A stretch of DNA of 64,000 nucleotides from Paenibacillus_AA sp045062745 (GCF_045062745.1 NZ_JBJGED010000034.1:1-64000), one strand, 5' to 3'; numbered from the stretch's first letter, positions 8,256 through 16,404 are shown. A program made the numbers and translations. Notes: a model not told the origin generated them from the letters alone.

Positions 8256-8440
8256 TAAATGCCTCTCTCTGGCTGACTCGTTAGTTCAATCATCTCACGG
8301 ATTCACTTGGATTCCAAGATTAAAAGAAAGAGGCTGCCAGTTCAAGACCAGCACCCTCGTTTCCGTAGAAATCGTGCCAACTTCCGCTCATCTCTCACCT
8401 CCCTGGATTGTTCCGTTGCGCTTACGCTATGGATATATGG

Positions 8441-9235
8441 TCAGGGATGTATGGAGGGTAACTCTAGCTCAATTCGATCGGCGATTAGAGTGTAAAACTC
8501 CGGAAACCTCGGGTCAGTAGAGCCGGGTATCTCTTCGAACGTCCTTATTACGAATCCTTCCGTCCCGATGGCCGAGATTATGTCACCGACTGTCCAGCTT
8601 TTTACTAGAACTTTACGGCATTCAGAGCGCACTTCTTCGGGAAGCAGTTTTGCAAAGGCCACTTCGCCTTCCTTAATCCGATCGTCAAAGTAATTGCCCG
8701 ACGGATCTTTTAGATTGTTGGTTTTCATCCATGTACGTGCGAAAGGATGGAAGTCCGTCAGAATAAAGCGACCCTCCTTCCCTAATTTGCGACGCACCAC
8801 TGAGAAGATAGAGCTGAGGTCTGAAAAATAATGCAATACGCCGAATTCCATCAGCACGATATCAAAAACCCCTAAATCCTCTTCTTCAGGGATATTTAAT
8901 ACATCCGAACAGATGTAATGGATATGGACTCCACACGCAGCGGCCGTCTGCATGGCGTACAAGCGATTCTCTTCCGAAATGTCCACCACGGTCGCGTCAG
9001 CGCCTAGTAAGGCTAAAGCAATGGCCTTCCTGCCGTGTGAACCGAGGAGATTCAGTACTCGCTTGCCTGATGGATTACCTATGTACTTTAGCCAATGGCG
9101 CAGATGATGCTTGTGATCCGCCTTCAGTTTCACTGCAAGTTCATCCGGTGTCCCAAACTCGCGAACCCAAGCCTGATAGGCTCTAGTTTCCCAAGCCATC
9201 TTATTCGCGCTTGATAGTTTTTCTTGCACCCGCAT
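8441..9235 (-). CDS. Class I SAM-dependent methyltransferase
   Basis: 264 residues. Rossmann motif I is 'KRVLNLLGSHGRKAIALALL' (about 58-77), with LGSHGRK replacing the usual GxGxG. Then come the acidic strand-2 end 'ADATVVDISEENRLYA', 'HYICSDVLNIPEE', and 'FDIVLMEFGVLHYFSDLSSI' followed by 'EGRFILTDFHPF' as motif IV/post-I. It resembles small-molecule methyltransferases of the Methyltransf_25 type. The substrate cannot be assigned. Single gene; about 185 bases of non-coding DNA separate it from the Ig-like gene. Confidence 0.85.
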   Translation of the reverse strand: MRVQEKLSSANKMAWETRAYQAWVREFGTPDELAVKLKADHKHHLRHWLKYIGNPSGKRVLNLLGSHGRKAIALALLGADATVVDISEENRLYAMQTAAACGVHIHYICSDVLNIPEEEDLGVFDIVLMEFGVLHYFSDLSSIFSVVRRKLGKEGRFILTDFHPFARTWMKTNNLKDPSGNYFDDRIKEGEVAFAKLLPEEVRSECRKVLVKSWTVGDIISAIGTEGFVIRTFEEIPGSTDPRFPEFYTLIADRIELELPSIHP

Positions 9236-9323
9236 CCCTCCAGGAAATAGTCGAAGAAGTTATATTTTATCACGAGGAAAACGTAAGTCACCTATCTTTT
9301 TGGTAGTTCGTAGATCCAAAACC

Positions 9324-9794
9324 TCAAACAAACTCAATCAGCTTCCTATCGATTTCTTCAATCTCTCCGATATCCGAAGAACCGTCCCATAAAATGATTT
9401 TTCCAGCCTCGTCATTTTCCATAAACTCAGAGAGCGTATCGAGTTCACCATAAAATAAAGCACCATACTCCACTCTTTTTGGTCCGTGATAACTCGGTTG
9501 AAGATCAAATTTCATCAGCCCCCTGAACTCAACCTTCTCGATTCGTTGGTTGGTTTCCTCTAAGAGCTCTCTAATCACGCACTCCCTTGGAGTTTCTCCT
9601 GGTTCAATGACACCTCCTGGTAATTCCCAGCTCTTTCTCCATTTGTTATACATGAATAGGAATTTTCCCTGACACTTAACCACGATCAGAGAGTGAGTCA
9701 ATGGAGCATCTAGAGCAACCTGTTCGAGACCTTCCTCTTGGATTGCCATAAATTCCAGGAAGACATTTCCTTTTGCATCCGTAGTTATTGCCAT
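9324..9794 (-). CDS. NUDIX hydrolase
   Basis: 156 residues from the ATG at 9794, preceded by AGGGAGGGA at 6-base spacing; an upstream in-frame TTG overlaps that site. The Nudix box is complete except for its terminal glycine: GGVIEPGETPRECVIRELLE followed by ETNQRI. 'SLIVVKCQGKFLFMYNKWRK' and 'SWELPGG' precede it. It may act in nucleotide clean-up. The substrate is unknown. Confidence 0.87.
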   Translation of the reverse strand: MAITTDAKGNVFLEFMAIQEEGLEQVALDAPLTHSLIVVKCQGKFLFMYNKWRKSWELPGGVIEPGETPRECVIRELLEETNQRIEKVEFRGLMKFDLQPSYHGPKRVEYGALFYGELDTLSEFMENDEAGKIILWDGSSDIGEIEEIDRKLIEFV

Positions 9795-9881
9795 CGTCGA
9801 TCCCTCCCTTGCTGGCAACTGAGTAAAAGTTCCATATTAACCTGGTGTCTAAACGCAATAGATCTCCCTATCTCGATTTCG

Positions 9882-10343
9882 TTACCAGTGCTTCTCCATG
9901 GCTTCTTCACATCGGGAAAAGCCATTTCTAGAATAAAACTGCACACTTTCGGTGCTGGGCCAAACGATAAGAAATTCGACTTGATTTTCTTTCGACCACT
10001 GTTCCATAGCATTGTGAATCATGCTTCCGATTCCTTGTTTTCTAAAAGGAGGTCGCGTGTAGACATTAGTCACGTACCCGAAATAAGGCTCTTCGGATTT
10101 CCCCGGCCTAGGTACTTTATGGATGAGTTGCAGGTACATATGAGCGACAATCATTCCTTCTGTTTCTGCTACCCATATGAACCAATTGCCGCTTGGAATC
10201 GCATTTACCAAGAACTCCCTACAAGTCCGATGAAACTCCTCGAACCTAACCGTACTAGAGCCATAATCCTCCTCCGAAAAGTCCCATCGCATTTGAACCA
10301 GTTCGTCGATGTCGTCTAATGCAGCCAAGCGTACAACTGTCAT
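9882..10343 (-). CDS. GNAT family N-acetyltransferase
   Basis: 153 residues. Acetyl-CoA loop 'NVYTRPPFRKQGIGSMIHNA' (about 91-110, RKQGIG) and 'STESVQFYSRNGFSRCEEAM' at the C-terminus. N-terminal 'VRLAALDDIDELVQMRWDF' is the usual first strand-helix. 'GNWFIWVAETEGMIVAHMYL' forms the central sheet. The acceptor is unknown. It lies 87 bases upstream of the NUDIX gene on the same strand. Confidence 0.85.
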   Translation of the reverse strand: MTVVRLAALDDIDELVQMRWDFSEEDYGSSTVRFEEFHRTCREFLVNAIPSGNWFIWVAETEGMIVAHMYLQLIHKVPRPGKSEEPYFGYVTNVYTRPPFRKQGIGSMIHNAMEQWSKENQVEFLIVWPSTESVQFYSRNGFSRCEEAMEKHW

Positions 10344-10367
10344 GCCGTCCCCCTCTTTCTTATCGAG

Positions 10368-10820
10368 CTAGTAGCTTTTTATTGTCGTGATATGATGGAT
10401 TTTATTGAACATTTTTGATCGAATCACTTCGAGTATTCCCTCTGGATAAACCTGTTTTTGGTGTAATTCTTTTATCGACTTCCATGTTAGGATGATCCCG
10501 TGTCGCTCTTTGTGCTGGATGGGGAAGGAATACGTTTCTTCCGAGTTGAGATGACACCAATGAATTAATGTACAATCATGTCTCTGTTTATCGTCATACT
10601 CGATGATACTTTCGTTGATTACAGCAAGTTCGTCAAGGACGACTGGCAGATCAAACTCTTCAATCAGTTCTCTTTCTATGGCCTGTACCGCCGTCTCACG
10701 AAATTCAACAGCCCCACCAGGGAACCTGTAGAAGGACTCTTCCATGTCACATTGTACAAGAACTTTCATCTTAGCTGAATCGAGAACTATGCCCTCTGCG
10801 CGTAACATCGGTTTATTCAT
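10368..10820 (-). CDS. NUDIX hydrolase
   Basis: 150 residues from the ATG at 10820 (MNKPMLRAEGIVLDSAKMKV), preceded by AAAGGA; the open frame continues upstream to 11021 but covers the divergent promoter of the helix-turn-helix gene. Nudix box: 'GGAVEFRETAVQAIERELIE' followed by EFDLPV, again with a substituted terminal glycine (EEFDL). 'DCTLIHWCHLN' and 'ILTWKSIKELHQKQVYPEGI' follow. Third NUDIX gene of the region. Substrate unknown. Confidence 0.85.
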   Translation of the reverse strand: MNKPMLRAEGIVLDSAKMKVLVQCDMEESFYRFPGGAVEFRETAVQAIERELIEEFDLPVVLDELAVINESIIEYDDKQRHDCTLIHWCHLNSEETYSFPIQHKERHGIILTWKSIKELHQKQVYPEGILEVIRSKMFNKIHHITTIKSY

Positions 10821-10922
10821 GAACTTAAAGTCCTTTCTATCGTTATTTTTGCGAAGCTCTTTATCTTGATACCACTCAAAGTCAAATTTATAAATACGAA
10901 TTGTCCTGTTAGTGTAATTATA

Positions 10923-10951
10923 TTGAATAAAATGTAACAATAAGATACAAT
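10923..10951 (+). promoter_or_regulatory. Sigma-A type promoter of the excisionase-like gene
   Basis: TTGAAT, a 17-base spacer and TACAAT. The predicted start, near 10958, is about 25 bases before the TTG start codon at 10982. Confidence 0.65.
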
Positions 10952-10981
10952 ATGTACATCCAGAACTTGGAGGTGTGTTCA

Positions 10982-11443
10982 TTGAATGATTTTTATTCGG
11001 TCGATTCATTTGCACAAACACTCGACATGCATCCCAGAACTGTACGACGTTATATTCGAAACGGCCAATTGAAAGCGACCAAGGTAGGCGGAGAATGGCG
11101 TATTCGCAAGGAGGATGCAGAAATGTTCATGGGTGGAAATGCTAAAGAATTACACGAAAATGCAATCGAAGACGTGCAATCTTACATCGATGGTTTTCAC
11201 GGACAGGTGACAGGCAAATTTCAAGTTTGTACGGTTCTCGACTGTTATGTGAACGACAAAGATGAAGCATTCGAGATCTCAAAGATTGTAATGCAACACA
11301 TGAATGAAGACCAAGACCACGGTCCGGCTAAATCGCAATATTACTACGATAAGGATGCCAAAAAAGGACGTTATATCTTGTGGGGAAATCCAAGTTTCAT
11401 TGGCCGGGTTTTGTCTTCCGTTGGCGAGTTTGGTAAGCAGTAA
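10982..11443 (+). CDS. Helix-turn-helix (excisionase/MerR-like) DNA-binding protein
   Basis: 153 residues from a TTG at 10982, preceded by TTGGAGGTG six bases upstream; the ATG at 10952 overlaps the -10 box and is rejected. 'YSVDSFAQTLDMHPRTVRRY' and 'IRNGQLKATKVGGEWRIRKED' (about 5-45) form the small winged helix of the excisionase/BldC family. Residues 60-153 are a separate domain with alternating strands ('KFQVCTVLDCYV', 'GRYILWGNPSFIGRVLSSV') that I do not recognise; it may be a ligand or partner domain. It is divergent from the NUDIX gene at 10368-10820 and could regulate it. Confidence 0.82.
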   Translation: MNDFYSVDSFAQTLDMHPRTVRRYIRNGQLKATKVGGEWRIRKEDAEMFMGGNAKELHENAIEDVQSYIDGFHGQVTGKFQVCTVLDCYVNDKDEAFEISKIVMQHMNEDQDHGPAKSQYYYDKDAKKGRYILWGNPSFIGRVLSSVGEFGKQ

Positions 11444-11452
11444 TTATAGCAA

Positions 11453-11483
11453 GAGCCCTGAGTTCAAGTTCAGGGCTCTTTAT
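11453..11483 (+). terminator. Rho-independent terminator
   Basis: Arms GAGCCCTG and CAGGGCTC around a 10-base loop, followed by TTTATT, ten bases after the stop codon of the helix-turn-helix gene. Confidence 0.85.
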
Positions 11484-11701
11484 TATGTGGCAAGTCTAGA
11501 TGGGGAAATCTGTGCTGTAGCTTATTCGATCTAATTCGAGTTGTACCCCTCATTGTAGTAGAGCCCGCATTCGGCTGCAACCGATTGTTTTATTATAGTT
11601 ATTCCGGCATGCCAGTACTTCTCGCCCCACGCGACACCTCGTTTACACCTTGTACATAATTGCATGACAAACAGATGCAAAATATGGATGAGGTGAAAAC
11701 G

Positions 11702-12125
11702 ATGAATGCAAGCACGCAGTCGGACTGGGAACGATCTCTCGAAAAATCCATGTCGGACAACGCCGATTTTACGATCGTAACCGTATCAGTGGATGGCGAG
11801 CCCATGAAGTTGTATTATCTGAAATCATTAGTCAATATTTCCAACACGCTGAAATATGCTTAACTCCCTAATGATGGAATCCACTCCATTGGACAGCTCC
11901 AAGGACGACCTCGTCCGGTGGATGCTCAGAGGGCACATCCTGATCCGCACTTCCGACTCCGAAGTTCCCGTAGCGCTTACTCCTGTGGAATTGCATCTCA
12001 GTCGCACGATTGAACCCCCTCAGAGCGAACATCCGCTGCAAATGGCGTTCGACTCGTACACCGAGGACCTCTACACAAACGTAGGTTTGAAGAAAGGGAA
12101 GAACGTTTCATCCCAATTTCATTGA
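11702..12125 (+). pseudogene. GerA-type spore germination protein, truncated and frameshifted remnant
   Basis: Two overlapping frames together read like the N-terminal ~140 residues of a GerA-family germinant receptor A subunit. Frame one, from the ATG at 11702, gives 'STQSDWERSLEKSMSDNADF' and 'VDGEPMKLYYLKSLVNI'. From about 11856 the similarity passes to another frame with 'DDLVRWMLRGHILIRTSDSE', 'LSRTIEPPQSE' and 'AFDSYTEDLYTNVGLKKGK', matching the conserved SR.I..P..E......F.E.l..N.gLir block that precedes the membrane domain. An intact receptor subunit is about 480-500 residues with several membrane helices; none of that follows 12125. Possibly two coupled small genes, but a decayed gene is more likely. 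Confidence 0.6.
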
Positions 12126-12154
12126 CGAATCCACAACAATTTCGTTAAGTCGAA

Positions 12155-13153
12155 TTACGCCAAAGTAATGTTTTTGATGATCCCGTTTTGGTATTCCAAG
12201 TTAATCTTTTTCTTTTTTGAAAGTCTCTCCAAATGAATCAATGTAATGTTAATAAAAAAACGAGTGCGTTGGTTCACTTCCCCTCTTGTAAATTGTAGGG
12301 CTATTTCAAAAGGGGTTGTTGCGCTCTTACTGATATAGTCCATGATCAGTTCGTCTGTTTGTTGGATTCGATTCAGAGCAAGTTCTATGGCTTCTTGTGG
12401 TTGATTAATGATTGGACCATGGCCAGGGTAGATGCGTGAGAGAGTCATAGATCTTAGCCTATTAAGTGTACCTATATATTGTTCAAGATCGACAATGAGA
12501 CCTGGAGGACCGGTTGAAGAAACAATATCCCCGGCGAACAGGCTAGCCGAACGATCCCTCAGCAGGGAAATATGACTTTCGCTATGTCCGGGGGTTTCAA
12601 TCACTCGGAGCGTATCCCCACCGATATCAATTAGGTCGCCACTCCTTACTTCACGGTGGATAATAAGCGGATCTTCTAACTTATAATAATCGGCGCTCGA
12701 GCTGATAAGAGTGTCGTCAATCATCCGTTTAAAGATCTTGTCATCGGGAACGTTATGTCTGATCGAATTAAAATGATCGAAACCGACAACGGATTCAGCT
12801 GCTCCATGGCAAGCAATTACGGGAGTATTTTTAAACAACGGACCTCCACTAACCAATGCGCCGATATGATCCACGTGACAGTGAGTTAAAATGATTTGAT
12901 CTACATCGCTTGGTACTATGCCAATCTCCTCAAAAGCGGCCAAAAGATCTTGTTGAGAAATAGGAGATTTGTGACCACAGTCAATCAGTGTAATTTTCGA
13001 GCTAGTGATCAAATAACTGAATACATCCACTGGGACTGGCTGCTTTAATCGAATCCTCCAAACTTGATCATCGAGCTTCTCAACATTACCCACTGCAGCG
13101 ACCACCCTTCCCCATTGAAAGTGATTACAATAATACTCTCCCATACAATGCAC
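12155..13153 (-). CDS. MBL-fold metallo-hydrolase
   Basis: 332 residues. Metal-binding motif HCHVDH at 91-96, further ligands in 'VIETPGHSESHISLLRDRSA' and 'SLFAGDIVSS', and a final His in 'RIYPGHGPIINQP'. This matches the metallo-beta-lactamase superfamily with the C-terminal winged-helix-like extension seen in RNase Z/LACTB2-type hydrolases. The first 35 residues are an extra strand pair. The start may be the GTG at 13153 or the ATG nine bases later; neither has a good ribosome site. Likely hydrolysis of a thioester, lactone or phosphoester; not resolved. Confidence 0.83.
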   Translation of the reverse strand: MHCMGEYYCNHFQWGRVVAAVGNVEKLDDQVWRIRLKQPVPVDVFSYLITSSKITLIDCGHKSPISQQDLLAAFEEIGIVPSDVDQIILTHCHVDHIGALVSGGPLFKNTPVIACHGAAESVVGFDHFNSIRHNVPDDKIFKRMIDDTLISSSADYYKLEDPLIIHREVRSGDLIDIGGDTLRVIETPGHSESHISLLRDRSASLFAGDIVSSTGPPGLIVDLEQYIGTLNRLRSMTLSRIYPGHGPIINQPQEAIELALNRIQQTDELIMDYISKSATTPFEIALQFTRGEVNQRTRFFINITLIHLERLSKKKKINLEYQNGIIKNITLA

Positions 13154-13199
13154 TCGAGCAGGGTGACGATCTTGTGAATTTATGGAAGTTTAGGGGTCC

Positions 13200-13979
13200 T
13201 TATAGAAGGCGAAATTCTTCGTTTGGTTCAAAAACTCTCACAGTAAAATCGTCCGTAAGTTTTTTAATATAATACGCGCGCCCCGTACCATGAACGACGA
13301 CGCGGAATTCATCCGTTATTTCCAGACAAATCGGTTCATCCACACCCAAGCCGATTTCGGCAGACGTTTTTTGCATGGAGGCCACTAAGCGCGGAAAGCC
13401 CCCAAATTCACTGAAATGCGGCTCTACGATACACCCACTTAGCAGCCCCAGCCCCTCGCCAGTCACTAACTCTTGTTCTTGGCACGCAGGGTCGTACTTG
13501 CTTCTTACGGTATACTTATTATTCGCGCCCGTGACCCTGCTTCCCCAGATCGTACAGGGAGACGTAGCGATCAAAGCTCCAGCAGAAACGCCGGCAATGG
13601 GTGCCCCACGAGTGTACAAATCGTTAATGGTTTCTTTCATTTTCACATTACTTACACAGGCTTTATAGTATTGACGGGTATCCCCTCCACAGATGAGCAA
13701 GCCCGTACAAGTTTGCAATGTTTCGTAGGCGCAGGAATCAAATTCATAATGCTCGTCGGGTGTAATCGACTTCACATCATGAGTACCCCCGGTCGCCCAA
13801 CGCTCGCGAAAAACCCGGTTAAAATAAACATCCCAGGTCGGGACTCTTAATCCCAGCACGACTATTCTAGCTGCCGCACCGCCAGCCTTCTCCACAAACG
13901 GGAAGGACGTCGTATCAAAATTAGGGCCAATGTCCCCGTACAAAAAAAGCGATCTCAATACAAACACTCCATCCACCAT
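13200..13979 (-). CDS. Peptidase S51 / cyanophycinase-like class I glutamine amidotransferase-fold protein
   Basis: 259 residues. 'RSLFLYGDIGPNFDTTSF' opens the fold. 'GLLICGGDTRQYYKAC' (about 93-108) is the GG(D/N) strand, and the nucleophile elbow is GVSAGA with Ser132. 'GLGLLSGCIVEPHFSEFGGFPR' holds the second conserved block. Similar to peptidase E (Asp-dipeptidase) and cyanophycinase relatives. The start may instead be the TTG at 13958 (MRSLFLYG...), which is preceded by GGATGGAG at a suitable spacing. Probably cytoplasmic. Single gene. Confidence 0.85.
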   Translation of the reverse strand: MVDGVFVLRSLFLYGDIGPNFDTTSFPFVEKAGGAAARIVVLGLRVPTWDVYFNRVFRERWATGGTHDVKSITPDEHYEFDSCAYETLQTCTGLLICGGDTRQYYKACVSNVKMKETINDLYTRGAPIAGVSAGALIATSPCTIWGSRVTGANNKYTVRSKYDPACQEQELVTGEGLGLLSGCIVEPHFSEFGGFPRLVASMQKTSAEIGLGVDEPICLEITDEFRVVVHGTGRAYYIKKLTDDFTVRVFEPNEEFRLL

Positions 13980-14134
13980 TCATAAGTATGAGCCTAATCA
14001 TATCATCCTTATTTTGGCATCACAATTGGATATTAGGAGGCATCACAAGAGGTCGTCGCAGAGTGGCGGAACGCCGCATAATGTATAGGACGAAGGCCGG
14101 AGCACATATACTCCCGTAAGGAGAGGATGTATGG

Positions 14135-14638
14135 ATGAAGTTCATCGTGCAGTATATCCCCATGAGCAAAATCAAACCGGATTTGAGCGTCAAAATGACG
14201 GATAACCTCAAGAAGCTCCGGCGCCTGATGTGGGACAGCATGCACATCTTGGCCGTACGCAAGAACGGCAAGGACGGGAGCTATATCGTGGTGAGCGGGC
14301 TCGACCGGTACGAATACCTAAGCAAGCACACGAACAAGAAGTATGCACCGTGCATTATCGAAGACCGCGATACGGCCATCGTGCTGCAATCCTGGATGTA
14401 CCGCCTGCGCAACCGCCGGCTGCTGTCCTTCTTTCCGAACATAGACAAAAAACGGATGACCCCGGCCGGCTTGTCGATTATCCGCTCTTTTTTGAAGCAG
14501 GAGCCGCGATTCCGGCAGCTGTCCGTCAGCCAGCAGATCAAAGTACTGATGATTGCGGTCCGATATAAGAAAACGATGATTGGGTCCATGAGAATGATGG
14601 TCGATGACCTCTTGAAAACAAAAGGCAACGGCAAATAA
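14135..14638 (+). CDS. ParB-like N-terminal domain protein (tentative)
   Basis: 167 very basic residues (many K and R). 'FIVQYIPMSKIKPDLSVKMT' followed by 'HILAVRKNGKDGSYIVVSG' and 'LDRYEYLSKHT' follows the ParB/Srx-fold pattern: a strand ending in I.P, then residues leading to a 'y.ivsG.rRyey' turn. The C-terminal half (about 85-160, 'RLRNRRLLSFFPNIDKKRMTP', 'QQIKVLMIAVRYKKTMIGSM') is helical and positively charged, suggesting nucleic-acid binding. No partner genes of a plasmid partition system are nearby. AGGAGAGG precedes the ATG. Assignment is by pattern only. Confidence 0.6.
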   Translation: MKFIVQYIPMSKIKPDLSVKMTDNLKKLRRLMWDSMHILAVRKNGKDGSYIVVSGLDRYEYLSKHTNKKYAPCIIEDRDTAIVLQSWMYRLRNRRLLSFFPNIDKKRMTPAGLSIIRSFLKQEPRFRQLSVSQQIKVLMIAVRYKKTMIGSMRMMVDDLLKTKGNGK

Positions 14639-14639
14639 A

Positions 14640-14671
14640 AAGACCGTCCGGTCCTAGCCCCGGGCGGTCTT
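14640..14671 (+). terminator. Rho-independent terminator
   Basis: Arms AAGACCGTCCG and CGGGCGGTCTT (one G-U pair) flanking a 10-base loop, then a T-rich stretch, directly after the ParB-like gene. Confidence 0.75.
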
Positions 14672-14695
14672 GTCGTTCTTCTTCTTCTTCTTCGC

Positions 14696-15121
14696 TCAGT
14701 GCCGGCCTCCAGGCATCGCTTGGATCCGGCAATTATGGAATGCCGTCAGTTTCCATTGTCCGTTCTGCTTCACCACGACGTTCGTATTGATCGATGCTCT
14801 GTCGTTCGGATCTTGAGCCGGCTCAGTGACCCGTGCCTCTCCAACCACATGAACAATCGCGACATTGGGCGTGACAAACCGCGGTTGTAGCTCGGAAGAA
14901 GCGCTGGATACTAGGACGGAGCCTTTCAGAGGTCCGTTAAACAGCATCTGATGGACATCGGCAATCTGCTTCTTCCCCTTCAGATGCTGGCCCATAAACG
15001 TCACATAATCGGCGTCCTCCGTGAAGCAATTGCCGTATGCCTCCCCGTCGCCCTTGTTCCAGGAATCACTTAATTCCGCGAATAATGCGCCGATCGACTT
15101 CAGATCTTCTTGATTTGTCAT
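14696..15121 (-). CDS. SgcJ/EcaC-type NTF2-like (SnoaL/DUF4440) protein
   Basis: 141 residues from the ATG at 15121, preceded by GAGAGGA nine bases upstream. 'DLKSIGALFAELSDSWNKGD' and 'GEAYGNCFTEDADYVTFMG' form the helical entry of the cone-shaped fold. 'RASINTNVVVKQNGQWKLTA' and 'FHNCRIQAM' are the terminal strands. This is the SgcJ/EcaC group of ketosteroid-isomerase-like proteins. The ligand is unknown. Divergent from the MarR gene and probably repressed by it through the palindrome at 15229-15248. Confidence 0.85.
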   Translation of the reverse strand: MTNQEDLKSIGALFAELSDSWNKGDGEAYGNCFTEDADYVTFMGQHLKGKKQIADVHQMLFNGPLKGSVLVSSASSELQPRFVTPNVAIVHVVGEARVTEPAQDPNDRASINTNVVVKQNGQWKLTAFHNCRIQAMPGGRH

Positions 15122-15228
15122 TTTCAATCGTCCTCTCTTGATGGGAGTTTTGGTTGGCGGTGCCCTAAGTCCGTGTTATACTGAACAACATAAGAATCTT
15201 AACCATTCAAATATCTTGATTTATATTA

Positions 15229-15248
15229 TATCTTAATTCGTTAAGATA
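15229..15248. promoter_or_regulatory. Candidate MarR operator
   Basis: Perfect inverted repeat TATCTTAA-TTCG-TTAAGATA between the divergent MarR and NTF2-like genes. Related half-sites AATCTTAA and ATATCTTGA lie 20-45 bases away on the NTF2-like gene side. Size and symmetry suit a MarR dimer. Confidence 0.65.
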
Positions 15249-15275
15249 TTTGTATCGTACCTTGGAGGCGCCGAT

Positions 15276-15764
15276 ATGTCAAGCGATAATTTCCCATCCG
15301 ATTTTCCCGATCTCACTTCCACTCAGACCATACTGCTCGAAGAATTGCGGCAAAACAGCGCACGAGCGGTTATGTTCCATCAGTTGATCTCCGAGAAATT
15401 GGACCTGAACGTCACCGATCACAAATGCCTGGATTTCCTGAACCGTACCGGTCCGGTAACGGCCGGCCAGCTGGCCCAATTAACCGGATTGACTACAGGG
15501 GCGGTGACCAGTGTTATCGATCGATTGGAGCGATCCGGTTATGTCATCCGGGACAAGGATCCGAACGATCGAAGACGGGTTCTGGTCAAGCCTGCACCGG
15601 AGGGCTCGGCCCATATCTCGCCCCTGTTCCAATCGATCATGCAGTCGACGCTTGCCATTATGTCGGATTACTCCGAGCAGGAATTGCTTTTAATCCTGGA
15701 CTTTATCAGGAAGTGCAACATAATGACTTTGGTTGAAATGAACAAAATGAAGGAACAGAAGTGA
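15276..15764 (+). CDS. MarR-family transcriptional regulator
   Basis: 162 residues. 'TAGQLAQLTGLTTGAVTSVI' followed by 'DRLERSGYVIRDKDPNDRRR' and 'VLVKPAP' (about 60-110) is the MarR winged helix with its D.nDRR wing. N- and C-terminal helices give the dimer interface. TTGGAGGCG precedes the ATG. It probably represses itself and the divergent NTF2-like gene, releasing DNA on binding a small lipophilic or phenolic molecule, as usual in the family. The effector is not known. Confidence 0.92.
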   Translation: MSSDNFPSDFPDLTSTQTILLEELRQNSARAVMFHQLISEKLDLNVTDHKCLDFLNRTGPVTAGQLAQLTGLTTGAVTSVIDRLERSGYVIRDKDPNDRRRVLVKPAPEGSAHISPLFQSIMQSTLAIMSDYSEQELLLILDFIRKCNIMTLVEMNKMKEQK

Positions 15765-15796
15765 AGTAATTGTTCAAGCGCACGATAACCGAATAA

Positions 15797-15823
15797 CCCG
15801 CTGAGAGTCTCAGCGGGCTTTGT
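15797..15823 (+). terminator. Rho-independent terminator of the MarR gene
   Basis: Arms CCCGCTGAG and CTCAGCGGG, 3-base loop, then CTTTGTT. Confidence 0.85.
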
Positions 15824-15853
15824 TCGGATGGCTATGTGGGGATAGAATCCGCC

Positions 15854-16231
15854 TCACTTATACTGCAAGACGAGCAGCAGATTGCCGTTGGGATCGAGGA
15901 ACTTTAATCCTCTGGCAAACCCCTCGTCGGAATAAGCGACGATCGTGGTGTTCGTTCGGTTCAAATCCTCGTAGAGCCTCTCTATATGCTCCGTCACCAT
16001 TACGAATGCGGGCATGGCTTGACCATCCTTGAAAAAATTGATCGTCGTGTCCTCGTCCGTTTGCCATAAGTTGACGTGATTCGTTTCGTTCAGCTGGAGG
16101 AAAGCCAAGCTCTTATTCCCATACCCTTTCAACCGAAACCCAAGATTTTGTTCGTACCAGGCTATGGACTCGTCCAAAGCTCTAACCGGAATCTGAATGT
16201 TCTCGATATGCTTCACGCGTTGGTACTCCAT
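15854..16231 (-). CDS. VOC (glyoxalase-like) family protein
   Basis: 125 residues from the ATG at 16231, preceded by GGAGGG at 6 bases; an earlier start at 16261 is out-competed by this site. 'RVKHIENIQIPVRALDESIA' then 'WYEQNLGFRL' and the C-terminal 'GLKFLDPNGNLLLVLQ' with 'DPnGN' are VOC hallmarks. The substrate is unknown. Confidence 0.85.
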   Translation of the reverse strand: MEYQRVKHIENIQIPVRALDESIAWYEQNLGFRLKGYGNKSLAFLQLNETNHVNLWQTDEDTTINFFKDGQAMPAFVMVTEHIERLYEDLNRTNTTIVAYSDEGFARGLKFLDPNGNLLLVLQYK

Positions 16232-16323
16232 CTCAACCCTCCGCTCTCTCCAAGTTTTCACCTTACAAGAAATAGATGCCCACCCAAACGGAAATCTATC
16301 ATCCCATCTCCCTCGGATTCAAT

Positions 16324-16351
16324 TTTACACAACCTTAACTCCTCCTTAACG
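16324..16351 (+). promoter_or_regulatory. Pho-box-like triple direct repeat upstream of the hexapeptide acetyltransferase
   Basis: TTTACA at 16324, TTAACT at 16335 and TTAACG at 16346: three hexamers with an exact 11-base period, matching the Bacillus PhoP consensus TT(A/C/T)A(C/T)A at 6, 5 and 5 of 6 positions. A weak -10 (TAATCT, 16372-16377) lies 20 bases downstream, the usual distance for PhoP-activated promoters. PhoP control is inferred. Confidence 0.45.
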
Positions 16352-16404
16352 CCCGGAAGATGTCGACAAGCTAATCTTAGTTAAAAACGCGAGGGAGTGA
16401 TAGT

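Noticed and set aside
10821..11021. N-terminal extension of the NUDIX protein
   Set aside because: The extension covers the divergent promoter of the helix-turn-helix gene and the internal ATG has a ribosome site.
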